A stretch of DNA of 64,000 bases. Origin: Macrococcus epidermidis. Lineage in GTDB: Bacteria > Bacillota > Bacilli > Staphylococcales > Staphylococcaceae. The translations under genes were made by a program, and so were the position numbers. Below the pieces are notes generated by a model. The model saw only the letters and a program-made list of their open reading frames with translations. It was not told the origin of the DNA and did no database searches. Below, piece by piece: positions 36,534-45,778 of the stretch. Position 1 is the first letter of the stretch. The number at the start of each line of letters is the position of its first letter. Where the stretch lies: NCBI RefSeq assembly GCF_003259695.1, contig NZ_PZJH01000003.1, forward strand, positions 141,172-205,171, written 5' to 3'.

Positions 36534-37085
36534 ATGAAAACAAAAGATTTGGTCATTGTCGGCATGTTTACCGCATTAATTGCTGTTTTAGGCTTATTAC
36601 CACCAATAAGTATTCCAGGTATTCCAGTACCATTTACATTTCAGAATTTAGGTTTTATTTTAGCGGGTTGTTTATTGGGTAGTCGATTAGGAGGGTTATC
36701 TGTTCTTATCTTTACAATCTTAGTAGCTATTGGACTACCAGTATTGTCAGGTGGCCGTGGTGGTTTTGCTTTATTTTTTGGTCCGACGGGAGGTTACATT
36801 CTTTCGTTCACACTGATTGCTTTTTTAATCGGACTATTTGTTGAACGTATGAAGTCTCCAAAAGTGTGGCAAGTGTTCCTGATTAACGCATTAATTGGCG
36901 CATTTTTATGTAATTTAATCGGTGGTACGTTTATGGCATTTAATTTAAAGCAGGATTTATTCACTGCGCTTAAATCAGTGATGGTATTTATCCCTGGTGA
37001 TTGTATAAAAGCACTGATTGCAGCAATACTTGCTGTAAAGTTACGTAATAACCCATCTATTCAAAAAAGTTTACGCATAAATTAA
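36534..37085 (+). CDS. bioY: Biotin ECF transporter substrate-binding subunit BioY
   Basis: A 183-residue, six-helix S-component. PISIPGIPVPFTFQNLG near 22-38, GGRGGFALFFGPTGGYI near 77 and the C-terminal FIPGDCIKALIA near 150 are diagnostic BioY segments that shape the biotin pocket. It works with the shared ECF energy module encoded elsewhere. AAGAGG fits ATG 36534 better than the ATG two codons earlier. A BirA operator precedes it, so excess biotin should repress it. Confidence 0.93.
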   Translation: MKTKDLVIVGMFTALIAVLGLLPPISIPGIPVPFTFQNLGFILAGCLLGSRLGGLSVLIFTILVAIGLPVLSGGRGGFALFFGPTGGYILSFTLIAFLIGLFVERMKSPKVWQVFLINALIGAFLCNLIGGTFMAFNLKQDLFTALKSVMVFIPGDCIKALIAAILAVKLRNNPSIQKSLRIN

Positions 37086-37104
37086 TATGCGTAAACTTTT
37101 TTTC
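37067..37104 (+). terminator. Terminator overlapping the bioY 3' end
   Basis: A 13-bp stem AAGTTTACGCATA / TATGCGTAAACTT runs into a T-run. The left arm is coding sequence of bioY. Confidence 0.88.
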
Positions 37105-37218
37105 TTGTATAGAAAAGGAAATATTACATTATACATGTTAATATGATGATAATCATATACATATTTATTACGTTTTTCCTATGATTTAAGAAATATATAT
37201 AAGAGAGTGGGAAATAAA

Positions 37219-37560
37219 TTGGAAACGATAGCAATGCGCTTTTCTCGTAAAGATGTGGAAATAATGAATGGAAAAGATTTCAGAGTGCCTGATGTGTTAT
37301 TGATAAAACCATGGTATATTTCAAAATACCATCAGGAAAGAAAAAGTTGTCAGCATATTAAACAGTTGATTACACAAAACCAACTAGAAGTAGAAAAAAC
37401 GTATGAGGTAAAAATTAAGCTGATAGATCAAAGAACGATTAAACATGTGGATCAATATACATACGAATTAAATTATTATTTTGATGATGTACTGAAAGCA
37501 ACGGTGATATCAACTTACATAGAAGAGGTGTCTCATGCAGTTTCAAATCACATTGGATGA
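37219..37560 (+). CDS. Hypothetical protein, first of an overlapping pair
   Basis: I do not recognise this 113-residue soluble protein. It has a short N-terminal region with FRVPDVLLIKPWYIS, a helix, then several strands (EKTYEVKIKLID, YTYELNYYFD). TTG 37219 has GAGAGTGG about 8 bases upstream; GTG 37207 overlaps that site. It overlaps the next gene by 26 bases, so the two products are likely partners. The strand-helix order is loosely reminiscent of hotdog-fold (MaoC-like) halves, but this is only a suspicion. Confidence 0.6.
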   Translation: METIAMRFSRKDVEIMNGKDFRVPDVLLIKPWYISKYHQERKSCQHIKQLITQNQLEVEKTYEVKIKLIDQRTIKHVDQYTYELNYYFDDVLKATVISTYIEEVSHAVSNHIG

Positions 37561-37822
37561 ATTAAAACAATACCGAGATGCAGTTGCTGAAGATTCGGAT
37601 GATGCATTAATAGAAAAGAAAGTACCTGGTAATTTAGTGATGCATAAAGTAATAACATTACTCAATGTTCCCGAAGTGATTTCTAACCAGGCAACGTTCA
37701 AAAATGAGGTGTTCGTACACGAACGACTATTCCTTGATCTATTTCAGGCAAACGACGTGATTGAATATAAAGTGACATATGGCAGACAGCTAAAGTTAGC
37801 TGGTACGATTCAATTAAAATAA
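37535..37822 (+). CDS. Hypothetical protein, second of an overlapping pair
   Basis: A 95-residue soluble protein whose start lies inside the preceding gene (26-base overlap, different frame, GAGGTG 5 bases before ATG). ITLDELKQYRDAVAEDSDD followed by VPGNLVMHKVITLL and strands FKNEVFVHERLFL... resembles a shortened MaoC-like hotdog domain, although the active-site Asp-His pair is not obvious. Together with its neighbour it might form a split double-hotdog protein. Function unknown. Confidence 0.6.
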   Translation: MQFQITLDELKQYRDAVAEDSDDALIEKKVPGNLVMHKVITLLNVPEVISNQATFKNEVFVHERLFLDLFQANDVIEYKVTYGRQLKLAGTIQLK

Positions 37823-37855
37823 AGTAGAGGACTTAATGATTAAGTCCTCTACTTT
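37821..37855. terminator. Bidirectional terminator
   Basis: A perfect 15-bp stem AAAGTAGAGGACTTA / TAAGTCCTCTACTTT with a 5-base loop lies between convergent genes. Confidence 0.88.
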
Positions 37856-37857
37856 AT

Positions 37858-38649
37858 TTATTCAGTTATTATTCTTTCAGGATGACTGTAAACATTAAAT
37901 GTATCATTTCGTACAAAACCTACAGCAGTAATATTTAAGTCTTCTGCAAGTCCTATTGCTAAATCAGTAGGAGCAGATTTACTTAATATTATACCGACGC
38001 CAATTTTAGAAGCTTTTATTAAAATTTCTGAAGAAATTCTGCCAGAAAAGATGAGTATTTTATCTTTAATCGAGATGTTATTTAATATACAGTGTCCGTA
38101 CAGTTTGTCGAGTGCATTATGGCGACCGATATCATTGCGGTGTAAGTAGAAATCTTGTCCATCACTGAGTGCAGCATTGTGTAGGCCGCCAGTCACTTTA
38201 AAATCTGTACTTTGACTTTGCATCGTATGCATCAAATGAAAAATTTCATCAGGTTTGATTGAACGTGTTGTCGTAGCAACTTTTGACGTTTTCATATCAT
38301 TGACAAAATAAAACTGGCGACTTTTGCCACAGCATGAACTGATCATGCGTTTCGTAAACTGGCTTTGCGTTGTATCCACTTCATGTGCTAATTCGATATG
38401 ACATAATCCTTTAGAATCATCAAGATGAAAATTTTTTATATCACTATGTTTTCTAATGACGCCTTCAGATGCTAAAAATCCCATTGTAAGTTCTCTTAAA
38501 TATTTCGGTGTACATACAATTGTAGCGAATTCTTCTCTATTCACATATAACGTCAAGGGAAATTCATTCGCAATTGTATCCTCAACGTTTATAAGTTTAC
38601 CATCTATATATTTCATCATTTTTCTATGTTGATATACTTCATGACTCAT
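37858..38649 (-). CDS. fdhD: Formate dehydrogenase accessory sulfurtransferase FdhD
   Basis: A 263-residue FdhD family protein. The catalytic Cys loop is ISSCCGKS near 108-115. GLHNAALSDG near 158, FYLHRNDIGRHNALDKLYG near 170-188, and SGRISSEILIKA near 203 are family signatures. FdhD passes sulfur from a cysteine desulfurase to the molybdenum cofactor of formate dehydrogenase. No formate dehydrogenase is in the window. AGGAG precedes ATG. It diverges from narG. Confidence 0.92.
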   Translation of the reverse strand: MSHEVYQHRKMMKYIDGKLINVEDTIANEFPLTLYVNREEFATIVCTPKYLRELTMGFLASEGVIRKHSDIKNFHLDDSKGLCHIELAHEVDTTQSQFTKRMISSCCGKSRQFYFVNDMKTSKVATTTRSIKPDEIFHLMHTMQSQSTDFKVTGGLHNAALSDGQDFYLHRNDIGRHNALDKLYGHCILNNISIKDKILIFSGRISSEILIKASKIGVGIILSKSAPTDLAIGLAEDLNITAVGFVRNDTFNVYSHPERIITE

Positions 38650-38734
38650 TCAATCAACTCCTATATACATATTATATTACAGTACATTTAAAAATTATAT
38701 GCTGTAATAGACTTGCTCCTACAATTGTTTGTCC

Positions 38735-38769
38735 TAGGGATTCCCCTACATGCTTAGGGAAATCCCCAA
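38735..38769 (+). promoter_or_regulatory. Paired NreC-like boxes upstream of narG
   Basis: Two GC-dyads, TAGGGATTCCCCTA (38735-38748) and TTAGGGAAATCCCCAA (38754-38769), have TAGGG starts exactly 20 bases apart, on the same face of the helix. The same arrangement precedes narT. NreC is the expected regulator. The stretch between fdhD and narG holds only these regulatory elements. Confidence 0.75.
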
Positions 38770-38779
38770 TAGTAATCAT

Positions 38780-38798
38780 TTGTGAAACGTTTCATAAT
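38780..38798 (+). promoter_or_regulatory. Rex-like site overlapping the narG -10
   Basis: TTGTGAAACGTTTCATAA (38780-38797) matches TTGTGAAN4TTCACAA at all but one of the half-site positions, although its ACGT centre is not W4. The probable -10 CATAAT (38793-38798) lies inside it. Confidence 0.6.
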
Positions 38799-38840
38799 CT
38801 ATGGTAAGAGGGCAAAACTGCAATTAAAGGAGTGTTATGA

Positions 38841-41800
38841 ATGGCAATTGGTACGGGATTACGTTTTTTTAAACCTACAGAAAGATTTAATGGCAATTGG
38901 TCAGTTTTAGAAGAGAAGAGTCGTGAATGGGAGAAGATGTATCGACAACGCTGGAGCCACGATAAGGTAGTACGTACGACGCACGGAGTAAACTGTACAG
39001 GATCATGTTCATGGAAAGTATTTGTGAAAAACGGCATTATCACATGGGAAAATCAACAAATTGATTATCCTTCATGTGGTCCTGATATGCCTGAATTTGA
39101 ACCACGTGGTTGTCCACGTGGCGCATCATTCTCATGGTATGAATACTCACCATTACGTATTAAGTTTCCATATGTACGTGGTGTATTATGGCGCCTTTGG
39201 CAACAAGCTTTAGAAGAACACGGAGACCCTGTTCGCGCCTGGCAATCAATTGTTGAAGATCCAGAAAAAGCACGTAGCTATAAGCAGGCACGTGGTATGG
39301 GTGGACATGTACGTGTTAATTGGAGAGAAGTGACGCAACTGATCGCATCTCAACTAATCTATACAATCAAGAAATACGGTCCAGACCGTATCGCAGGTTT
39401 TACACCGATTCCAGCCATGAGTATGATCAGTTACGCAGCTGGGGCACGTTTCATCTCATTACTTGGTGGAGAAATGTTATCATTCTACGACTGGTATGCC
39501 GATTTACCACCAGCATCACCACAAATTTGGGGCGAACAAACAGATGTACCGGAATCAAGTGACTGGTACAATGCAGGATATATTATCATGTGGGGTTCTA
39601 ACGTACCATTAACACGTACACCAGATGCTCACTTTATGACTGAAGTTCGATACAAAGGGACAAAAGTTGTTTCTGTAGCACCAGACTATGCTGAAAACGT
39701 AAAATTCGCAGATAACTGGTTAGCACCAAACCCAGGTACAGATGCTGCTCTTGCGCAAGCAATGACGCACGTTATTTTAGATGAGTTCTATGAACAAAGA
39801 CAAGAACCGATGTTTATTAATTACGCAAAACAATACACAGATATGCCTTTCTTAATAATGTTAGATGAACATGAAGACACTTTAAAAGCAGGCCGTTTCC
39901 TACGTTCGAGTGATTTAGGTGACACAAGTGAACATAGCGAATGGAAACCTGTGGTATTCGATGATATTTCCAAACAAATTGTTGTACCGAATGGAACAAT
40001 GGGACAACGTTGGGAAAAAGATGTGAAATGGAATATTAAATTAGAAACAGCAGATGGTACGAAAATTGATCCATCAATGACGATTAAAGATAATGAACAT
40101 GAAGTTGTTGAAATTGTGTTCCCATTCTTTGATAATGCAGGCAACGGAACATTCAAACGTCCGATTGCTGCAAAGAAAGTAACATTAGCAAATGGAGAAA
40201 CAAAATACGTTGCAACAATTTATGATTTAATGTTATCTCAATACGGTGTTAATCGATTCAATACGGATTTAGAAGCGAAAGGTTATGACGATGAAACTTC
40301 AATCTACACACCAGCATGGCAATTAAAAGTAGCTGGTGTTAAACCATCAGTGGTTGTTCAAATTGCACGTGAATTTGCACAAAATGCAATTGATACTGGT
40401 GGACGCTCAATGATTATCATGGGTGCAGGTATAAACCACTGGTTTAACTCAGATACGATTTATCGTTCAGTATTAAACTTAGTAACGCTTTGTGCAACAC
40501 AAGGTGTAAATGGCGGAGGTTGGGCACATTACGTTGGACAAGAAAAATGTCGTCCAATTGAAGGCTGGTCAACAATCGCATTCGCAAAAGACTGGTCAGC
40601 ACCACCACGTCTACAAAATGCGACAAGCTGGTTCTACTTTGCGACTGACCAATGGAAATATGAAGAAGCGGGTGTTGATACTTTAACATCACCTTTAGCT
40701 GAAAACGTAAAATTTACACATCCTGCTGATTATAATGTATTAGCAGCCCGTTTAGGATGGTTACCATCATATCCACAGTTCGATAAGAACAGTCTGTTAT
40801 TTGGCGAAGATGCACGTGACGCAGGAAACTTCACGAATGAAGAAGTGTTGAAACGTGCTGTAGAATCTGTGAAATCACGTGAAACAAAATTTGCAGTAGA
40901 AGATCCTGATGCGAAACAAAACCACCCGAAAACATTATTCGTATGGCGCTCAAACTTAATTTCAAGTTCAGCGAAAGGTCAAGAATACTTCATGAAACAT
41001 TTATTAGGTACGAAACACGGCTTGCTTGCAGAACCAAATGAACGTGAGAAACCAGAAGAAATCACTTGGAGAGAAGATACTGAAGGTAAATTAGATTTAC
41101 TGGTAGCACTTGATTTCCGTATGACGACAACACCTTTATATGCCGATGTCGTATTACCGGCAGCAACATGGTACGAAAAACATGACTTATCTTCAACAGA
41201 TATGCATCCATTCGTACATCCATTCAACCCAGCGGTTGATCCACTTTGGGAATCTAGAAGTGACTGGGATATTTACAAATCAATTGCAAAGACATTCTCT
41301 GAAATGTCAGAACGCCATTTACCAGGTACGTTTAAAGATGTCGTAACAGCACCTCTTGCTCACGATTCACAACAAGAAATTTCAACACCAATGGGTATTG
41401 TTCGCGACTGGACAAAAGGTGAAGTTGAACCGATTCCAGGTAAGACAATGCCAGGGTTTGCAGTGGTAGATAGAACATATACAGATGTTTATGATAAATA
41501 CGTATCAGTTGGACCATTACTTGAAAACGGTAAAGTCGGTGCCCATGGTGTTGCTTTCAGCGTTAAAGAACAATACGATGAGTTACGTTCGATGGTAGGA
41601 ACGTATGAAGATGATACAGTGAAAAATGGTAAACCGAGAATTGATACAGCAAAACGTGTTGCAGACGTGATCTTAAATGTATCATCTGCAACGAACGGCC
41701 AAGTATCTCAAAAATCATATGCTGATTTAGAAGAACAGACAGGTATGGCATTAAAAGATATCTCAGCAGAACGTGCAGCAGAAAAAATTACCTTTGCAAA

Positions 41801-42515
41801 TATTACTGCACAACCACGTGAAGTAATTCCGACAGCAGTGTTCCCGGGCTCTAATAAATTAGGACGTCGTTATTCACCATTTACAACAAATATTGAACGA
41901 TTAGTACCTTTTAGAACGTTAACTGGACGTCAAAGTTACTACATCGATCATGAAGTATTCCAGCAACTTGGTGAAGCTTTACCAGTGTATAAACCTACAT
42001 TACCACCTATGGTATTCGGTACGAAGGATAAACAGATTAAAGGTGGCGTAGATAGTTTAGTGTTACGTTACTTAACGCCACACGGTAAATGGAATATTCA
42101 CTCAACATATCAGGATAACCTTCACATGTTAACTTTATTCCGTGGTGGTCCAACGGTTTGGATCAACAACGAAGATGCAGCAAGTCATGAAATTTATGAT
42201 AATGACTGGTTAGAAGTATATAACCGAAATGGTTTAGTAACAGCACGTGCGGTTGTTTCTCACCGTATGCCACGTGGCACAATGTTTATGTATCATGCAC
42301 AAGATAAACATATTCAAACACCAGGCTCAGAAATTACAGATACACGTGGTGGTTCACATAATGCACCGACACGTATTCACTTAAAGCCAACGCAACTTGT
42401 TGGTGGATATGCGCAAATTAGTTATGGATTCAACTACTACGGACCAATCGGAAACCAACGTGACGTTTACGTTGCTGTTCGTAAGATGAAGGAGGTTGAT
42501 TGGCTTGAAGATTAA
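38841..42515 (+). CDS. narG: Respiratory nitrate reductase alpha subunit NarG
   Basis: A 1224-residue molybdenum enzyme. The N-terminal FS0 cluster is bound by His48, Cys52, Cys56 and Cys91. The SFYDWYADLPPASP segment near 213 carries the Asp that binds Mo, and the molybdopterin guanine dinucleotide folds extend to the C-terminus. There is no twin-arginine signal; the enzyme faces the cytoplasm as a complex with NarH and NarI. It reduces nitrate to nitrite with quinol electrons. AAAGGAG precedes ATG. It overlaps narH. Confidence 0.96.
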   Translation: MAIGTGLRFFKPTERFNGNWSVLEEKSREWEKMYRQRWSHDKVVRTTHGVNCTGSCSWKVFVKNGIITWENQQIDYPSCGPDMPEFEPRGCPRGASFSWYEYSPLRIKFPYVRGVLWRLWQQALEEHGDPVRAWQSIVEDPEKARSYKQARGMGGHVRVNWREVTQLIASQLIYTIKKYGPDRIAGFTPIPAMSMISYAAGARFISLLGGEMLSFYDWYADLPPASPQIWGEQTDVPESSDWYNAGYIIMWGSNVPLTRTPDAHFMTEVRYKGTKVVSVAPDYAENVKFADNWLAPNPGTDAALAQAMTHVILDEFYEQRQEPMFINYAKQYTDMPFLIMLDEHEDTLKAGRFLRSSDLGDTSEHSEWKPVVFDDISKQIVVPNGTMGQRWEKDVKWNIKLETADGTKIDPSMTIKDNEHEVVEIVFPFFDNAGNGTFKRPIAAKKVTLANGETKYVATIYDLMLSQYGVNRFNTDLEAKGYDDETSIYTPAWQLKVAGVKPSVVVQIAREFAQNAIDTGGRSMIIMGAGINHWFNSDTIYRSVLNLVTLCATQGVNGGGWAHYVGQEKCRPIEGWSTIAFAKDWSAPPRLQNATSWFYFATDQWKYEEAGVDTLTSPLAENVKFTHPADYNVLAARLGWLPSYPQFDKNSLLFGEDARDAGNFTNEEVLKRAVESVKSRETKFAVEDPDAKQNHPKTLFVWRSNLISSSAKGQEYFMKHLLGTKHGLLAEPNEREKPEEITWREDTEGKLDLLVALDFRMTTTPLYADVVLPAATWYEKHDLSSTDMHPFVHPFNPAVDPLWESRSDWDIYKSIAKTFSEMSERHLPGTFKDVVTAPLAHDSQQEISTPMGIVRDWTKGEVEPIPGKTMPGFAVVDRTYTDVYDKYVSVGPLLENGKVGAHGVAFSVKEQYDELRSMVGTYEDDTVKNGKPRIDTAKRVADVILNVSSATNGQVSQKSYADLEEQTGMALKDISAERAAEKITFANITAQPREVIPTAVFPGSNKLGRRYSPFTTNIERLVPFRTLTGRQSYYIDHEVFQQLGEALPVYKPTLPPMVFGTKDKQIKGGVDSLVLRYLTPHGKWNIHSTYQDNLHMLTLFRGGPTVWINNEDAASHEIYDNDWLEVYNRNGLVTARAVVSHRMPRGTMFMYHAQDKHIQTPGSEITDTRGGSHNAPTRIHLKPTQLVGGYAQISYGFNYYGPIGNQRDVYVAVRKMKEVDWLED

Positions 42516-44055
42516 AGCTCAAGTTGCAATGGTGATGAATTTAGATAAATGTATCGGCTGTCATACATGTAGTGTGACATGTAAGACGACATGGACAAAC
42601 CGTCCGGGTGCTGAATATATGTGGTTTAACAACGTAGAAACGAAACCGGGTATCGGTTATCCGAAACGTTGGGAAGATCAGGAGCAATATAAAGGTGGAT
42701 GGCAATTGAGTCGTAAAGGAAAGTTAGAGCTGAAATCTGGTTCAAAACTTTCTAAGATTGCTTTAGGTAAGATCTTCTACAATCCTGATATGCCGGAAAT
42801 GAAAGATTACTATGAACCATGGACGTATAACTATGCAGATTTAACGAATGCAAAAGAGAAAAAGCACTCTCCAGTTGCACGTGCAGAATCACTAGTTACA
42901 GGTAAGAAAATGGATTTAGAATGGGGACCAAACTGGGAAGATGATTTAGCAGGTGCTCATATTACTGGTCCAACTGATCCGAACATTGAAAAAATCGAAG
43001 AAGAAATCAAATTTAATTTTGAACAGACGTTTATGATGTATTTACCACGTTTATGTGAACACTGTTTAAATCCAAGTTGTGTCGCAAGTTGTCCGAGTGG
43101 TGCAATGTATAAACGTGATGAAGATGGTATTGTCCTTGTAGATCAGGATGCATGTCGCGGATGGCGCTATTGTATGACAGGTTGCCCGTATAAAAAAGTT
43201 TACTTCAACTGGAAAACAAATAAAGCAGAAAAATGTACATTCTGTTTCCCACGTGTTGAAGCAGGTCTTCCGACAGTATGTTCGGAAACTTGTACTGGTC
43301 GCATGCGTTACTTAGGGGTGTTATTGTATGATGCAGATAAAGTATTAGAAGCAGCATCCGTTACAGATGAAAAAGATTTATATCAATCTCAACTTGATTT
43401 ATTCTTAGATCCGTTTGATCCAGAAGTAATTGCTCAGGCTGAGCGTGATGGTATTAGTCAGGAATGGATTGAAGCAGCGCAAAATTCTCCAGTCTATAAA
43501 TTAGCAATTGAATATAAACTGGCATTTCCATTACATCCTGAGTACCGTACATTACCAATGGTTTGGTATTGTCCGCCACTTAGTCCGATTATGAACTACT
43601 TTGAAGGAAAGGATTCAATTAAAAATCCGGATATGATTTTCCCGGCAATCGAAGAAATGCGTTTACCAATTCAATATTTAGCGAATATGCTGACAGCAGG
43701 AGATGCTGAAACAGTGAAGCGCGCATTACAAAAAATGGCCATGATGCGTAGTTATATGAGAGCAATTTCAAGCGGTAAAGATTTCGATGAATCAAGACTT
43801 GATCGTGTTGGTTTAACAGCACAACAAGTAAAAGCAATGTATCGCTTACTTGCAATTGCTAAACATGAAGATCGTTTCGTCGTTCCAACATCACATAAAG
43901 AAGGTTATGTAAATACGTATAGCGCTCAAGGTGGCGAAGGTTATACAAGTGACAACTTCGGAGCAGATTGTGATGGTTGTGGACCAGTACCAGCTGGTAA
44001 ATCAGGAAAAGAAGTGTATGAAGATAACTTCTACGGAGGCATTTGGCGTGATTGA
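42505..44055 (+). CDS. narH: Nitrate reductase beta subunit NarH
   Basis: A 516-residue iron-sulfur protein. CIGCHTCSVTC near 16-26, CEHCLNPSCVASC near 177, CRGWRYCMTGC with Trp in place of one Cys (the 3Fe-4S site), and CTFCFPRVEAG...CSETC are all present. It passes electrons from NarI haem to NarG. TTG 42505 gives MKIKAQVAM, the usual N-terminus, with GGAGG 9 bases upstream. An in-frame TTG at 42496 abuts the site. It overlaps the narG end by 11 bases. Confidence 0.95.
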   Translation: MKIKAQVAMVMNLDKCIGCHTCSVTCKTTWTNRPGAEYMWFNNVETKPGIGYPKRWEDQEQYKGGWQLSRKGKLELKSGSKLSKIALGKIFYNPDMPEMKDYYEPWTYNYADLTNAKEKKHSPVARAESLVTGKKMDLEWGPNWEDDLAGAHITGPTDPNIEKIEEEIKFNFEQTFMMYLPRLCEHCLNPSCVASCPSGAMYKRDEDGIVLVDQDACRGWRYCMTGCPYKKVYFNWKTNKAEKCTFCFPRVEAGLPTVCSETCTGRMRYLGVLLYDADKVLEAASVTDEKDLYQSQLDLFLDPFDPEVIAQAERDGISQEWIEAAQNSPVYKLAIEYKLAFPLHPEYRTLPMVWYCPPLSPIMNYFEGKDSIKNPDMIFPAIEEMRLPIQYLANMLTAGDAETVKRALQKMAMMRSYMRAISSGKDFDESRLDRVGLTAQQVKAMYRLLAIAKHEDRFVVPTSHKEGYVNTYSAQGGEGYTSDNFGADCDGCGPVPAGKSGKEVYEDNFYGGIWRD

Positions 44056-44626
44056 TTTAAATAAATTATACGAGTATAAAAAGTCATTCGGATTTTTTAG
44101 CCACCAACTCGTTTATCCTGAAAAATTAAACTTCCATCCTAAAGCTTTTGAAGGTGTGTTTGATAACAATCATCCAGCTTATGAAGCAGTCAACCAATAC
44201 TGGAAAGATATGCATGAAATTAGTCTGTCAGAAATACAGGAAGTCTATACGTCTACATTCGATTTTGAGAAGAAGACGACACTATATATGACATTCGTGA
44301 AGTTCGAAGACAAAAAAGAGCGCGGACAAATGCTCGCACGATTAAAAGTATTATATGAAATGTTCGGTTTAGAAATGCCGTCATCTGAGCTATCGGATTT
44401 TTTACCATTAATGTGTGAATTTATTTATGCAGCAGAATGGCGTGGTGATGATCGTGCTGAAGAAAGTATGCAGCTAGTACTTATGGTTATTGAAGATGGT
44501 ACTTACAATTTACTTAGTGCTTTAGAGAAGATTCAAAGTCCATACTACAATTTAATCCTTGCTATTCGTGAAACTTGTAAAGCGTGTCTATCAGTAGACG
44601 AAAAAGAGGTGACATCACATGCTTAG
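44048..44626 (+). CDS. narJ: Nitrate reductase assembly chaperone NarJ
   Basis: A 192-residue all-helical TorD/NarJ family chaperone that holds NarGH during insertion of the molybdenum cofactor. FFSHQLVYP near 16-24 and LPSSELSDFLPLMCEF-like text near 115-130 are typical. GTG 44048 has GGAGG 9 bases upstream inside narH. A longer reading frame to 43931 only overlaps narH. It overlaps narH by 8 and narI by 8 bases. Confidence 0.92.
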   Translation: MIDLNKLYEYKKSFGFFSHQLVYPEKLNFHPKAFEGVFDNNHPAYEAVNQYWKDMHEISLSEIQEVYTSTFDFEKKTTLYMTFVKFEDKKERGQMLARLKVLYEMFGLEMPSSELSDFLPLMCEFIYAAEWRGDDRAEESMQLVLMVIEDGTYNLLSALEKIQSPYYNLILAIRETCKACLSVDEKEVTSHA

Positions 44627-45293
44627 TCAATTACTATGGGTAATCTTTCCATACGCATGTATTGCTATATTTATCATCGGTCATATTTTCCGATTTAAGT
44701 ATGATCAGTTCTCCTGGACTGCAAAATCAAGTGAGTTTGTAGAAAAGAAACAATTGATGTGGGGTAGTATTCTATTTCACTTAGGTATTATTCCCGTTAT
44801 TATGGGACATATTGTCGGACTTGGCATTCCTGCAAACTGGTTAAGAGCAATTGGTATAAATGATCATATCTATCATATCGGAGCGGTATACATTGGAAGT
44901 ATTTTTGGTATTGTAACGTTAATCGGTATGTTATTATTAACAGCAAGACGTATCACGAATCAAAATGTAAGACATTTAAGTTCTGCATCAGACATATTAG
45001 TAAACTTATTGTTATTATTGATTGTATTCTTAGGTTGTTATTCAACAATTGTAACTAATGCTACAACGCCAGATTTTGATTATCGTGCGACCATTTCAGA
45101 ATGGTTTAGAGGTTTGTTAATTCTTAGACCTCAGGCAGAATTTATGTTAAATGTACCACTAGCATTCAAACTGCATGTCATCTCTGGATTCTTAATTACA
45201 GCATTATGGCCATTTACACGACTTGTACATGTGTGGAGTGTGCCGGTAAACTATGTGGGTCGTAGTCATATTATTTATCGTAAACATAGATAA
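44619..45293 (+). CDS. narI: Nitrate reductase gamma subunit NarI
   Basis: A 224-residue, five-helix cytochrome b. Its haem-ligand histidines are expected in FHLGIIPVIMGHIVG near 51-65 and FKLHVISGFLITALWPFTRLVH near 185-206. It oxidises menaquinol at the outer face and anchors NarGH. GAGGTGA precedes ATG within narJ. The nreA start follows after 17 bases. Confidence 0.95.
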   Translation: MLSQLLWVIFPYACIAIFIIGHIFRFKYDQFSWTAKSSEFVEKKQLMWGSILFHLGIIPVIMGHIVGLGIPANWLRAIGINDHIYHIGAVYIGSIFGIVTLIGMLLLTARRITNQNVRHLSSASDILVNLLLLLIVFLGCYSTIVTNATTPDFDYRATISEWFRGLLILRPQAEFMLNVPLAFKLHVISGFLITALWPFTRLVHVWSVPVNYVGRSHIIYRKHR

Positions 45294-45310
45294 CGGTTAG
45301 GAGAGGTAGC

Positions 45311-45778
45311 ATGGAAGCAATACACTATAATTATCAGGATGAAGTTAATCAATTAAAAGATAAATTAAATGTAGATTTTGTTGGCCTTGCAATGCCCTCT
45401 GATCTAATCTTACAGACAGATATACATTGGACATTTGTATCTGGTGCTACAAACGAACGATATAAAAAAATTGAACTCCAAAAAGGGAAAGGTATCGCCG
45501 GATTTGTGCTCAAATCCGGCCGTTCCTGGATAGAATTAGATATTTCAACGAGCAGTATCGCAACGCATATTTTTGACTTTCCGATAGTAAGATTTGAGAA
45601 GCTGACTAATTTTATGGCTATTCCACTATGGAAATATAATAAAGTAGCAGCCGTACTACTTGTCGGTAATCGAGAACAACGTCCATTCAATCTGGAAGTT
45701 TATGAAACAATTAATCGTGAGTTAGATAAAGGGTTGGGTGCATTTTATCGTAAGGATGTGATTAATAGTGTCACTTAG
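45311..45778 (+). CDS. nreA: Nitrate sensor protein NreA
   Basis: A 155-residue GAF-domain protein. GKGIAGFVLKSGRSWIELD near 60-78 and RFEKLTNFMAIPLWKYNKVAAVL near 95-117 form the nitrate pocket region as in S. carnosus NreA. It holds NreB in check until nitrate binds. GGAGAGG precedes ATG. It overlaps nreB by 11 bases. Confidence 0.93.
   Translation: MEAIHYNYQDEVNQLKDKLNVDFVGLAMPSDLILQTDIHWTFVSGATNERYKKIELQKGKGIAGFVLKSGRSWIELDISTSSIATHIFDFPIVRFEKLTNFMAIPLWKYNKVAAVLLVGNREQRPFNLEVYETINRELDKGLGAFYRKDVINSVT

Noticed and set aside
38676..38708. Inverted repeat ATTACAG-N19-CTGTAAT between fdhD and narG
   Set aside because: The 7-base arms with a long AT-rich spacer are expected by chance at this base composition. 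No regulator is suggested.
43931..44047. Long N-terminal extension of narJ inside narH
   Set aside because: The extension is a different-frame reading of narH. NarJ proteins start near the GTG at 44048, which has a proper ribosome binding site.
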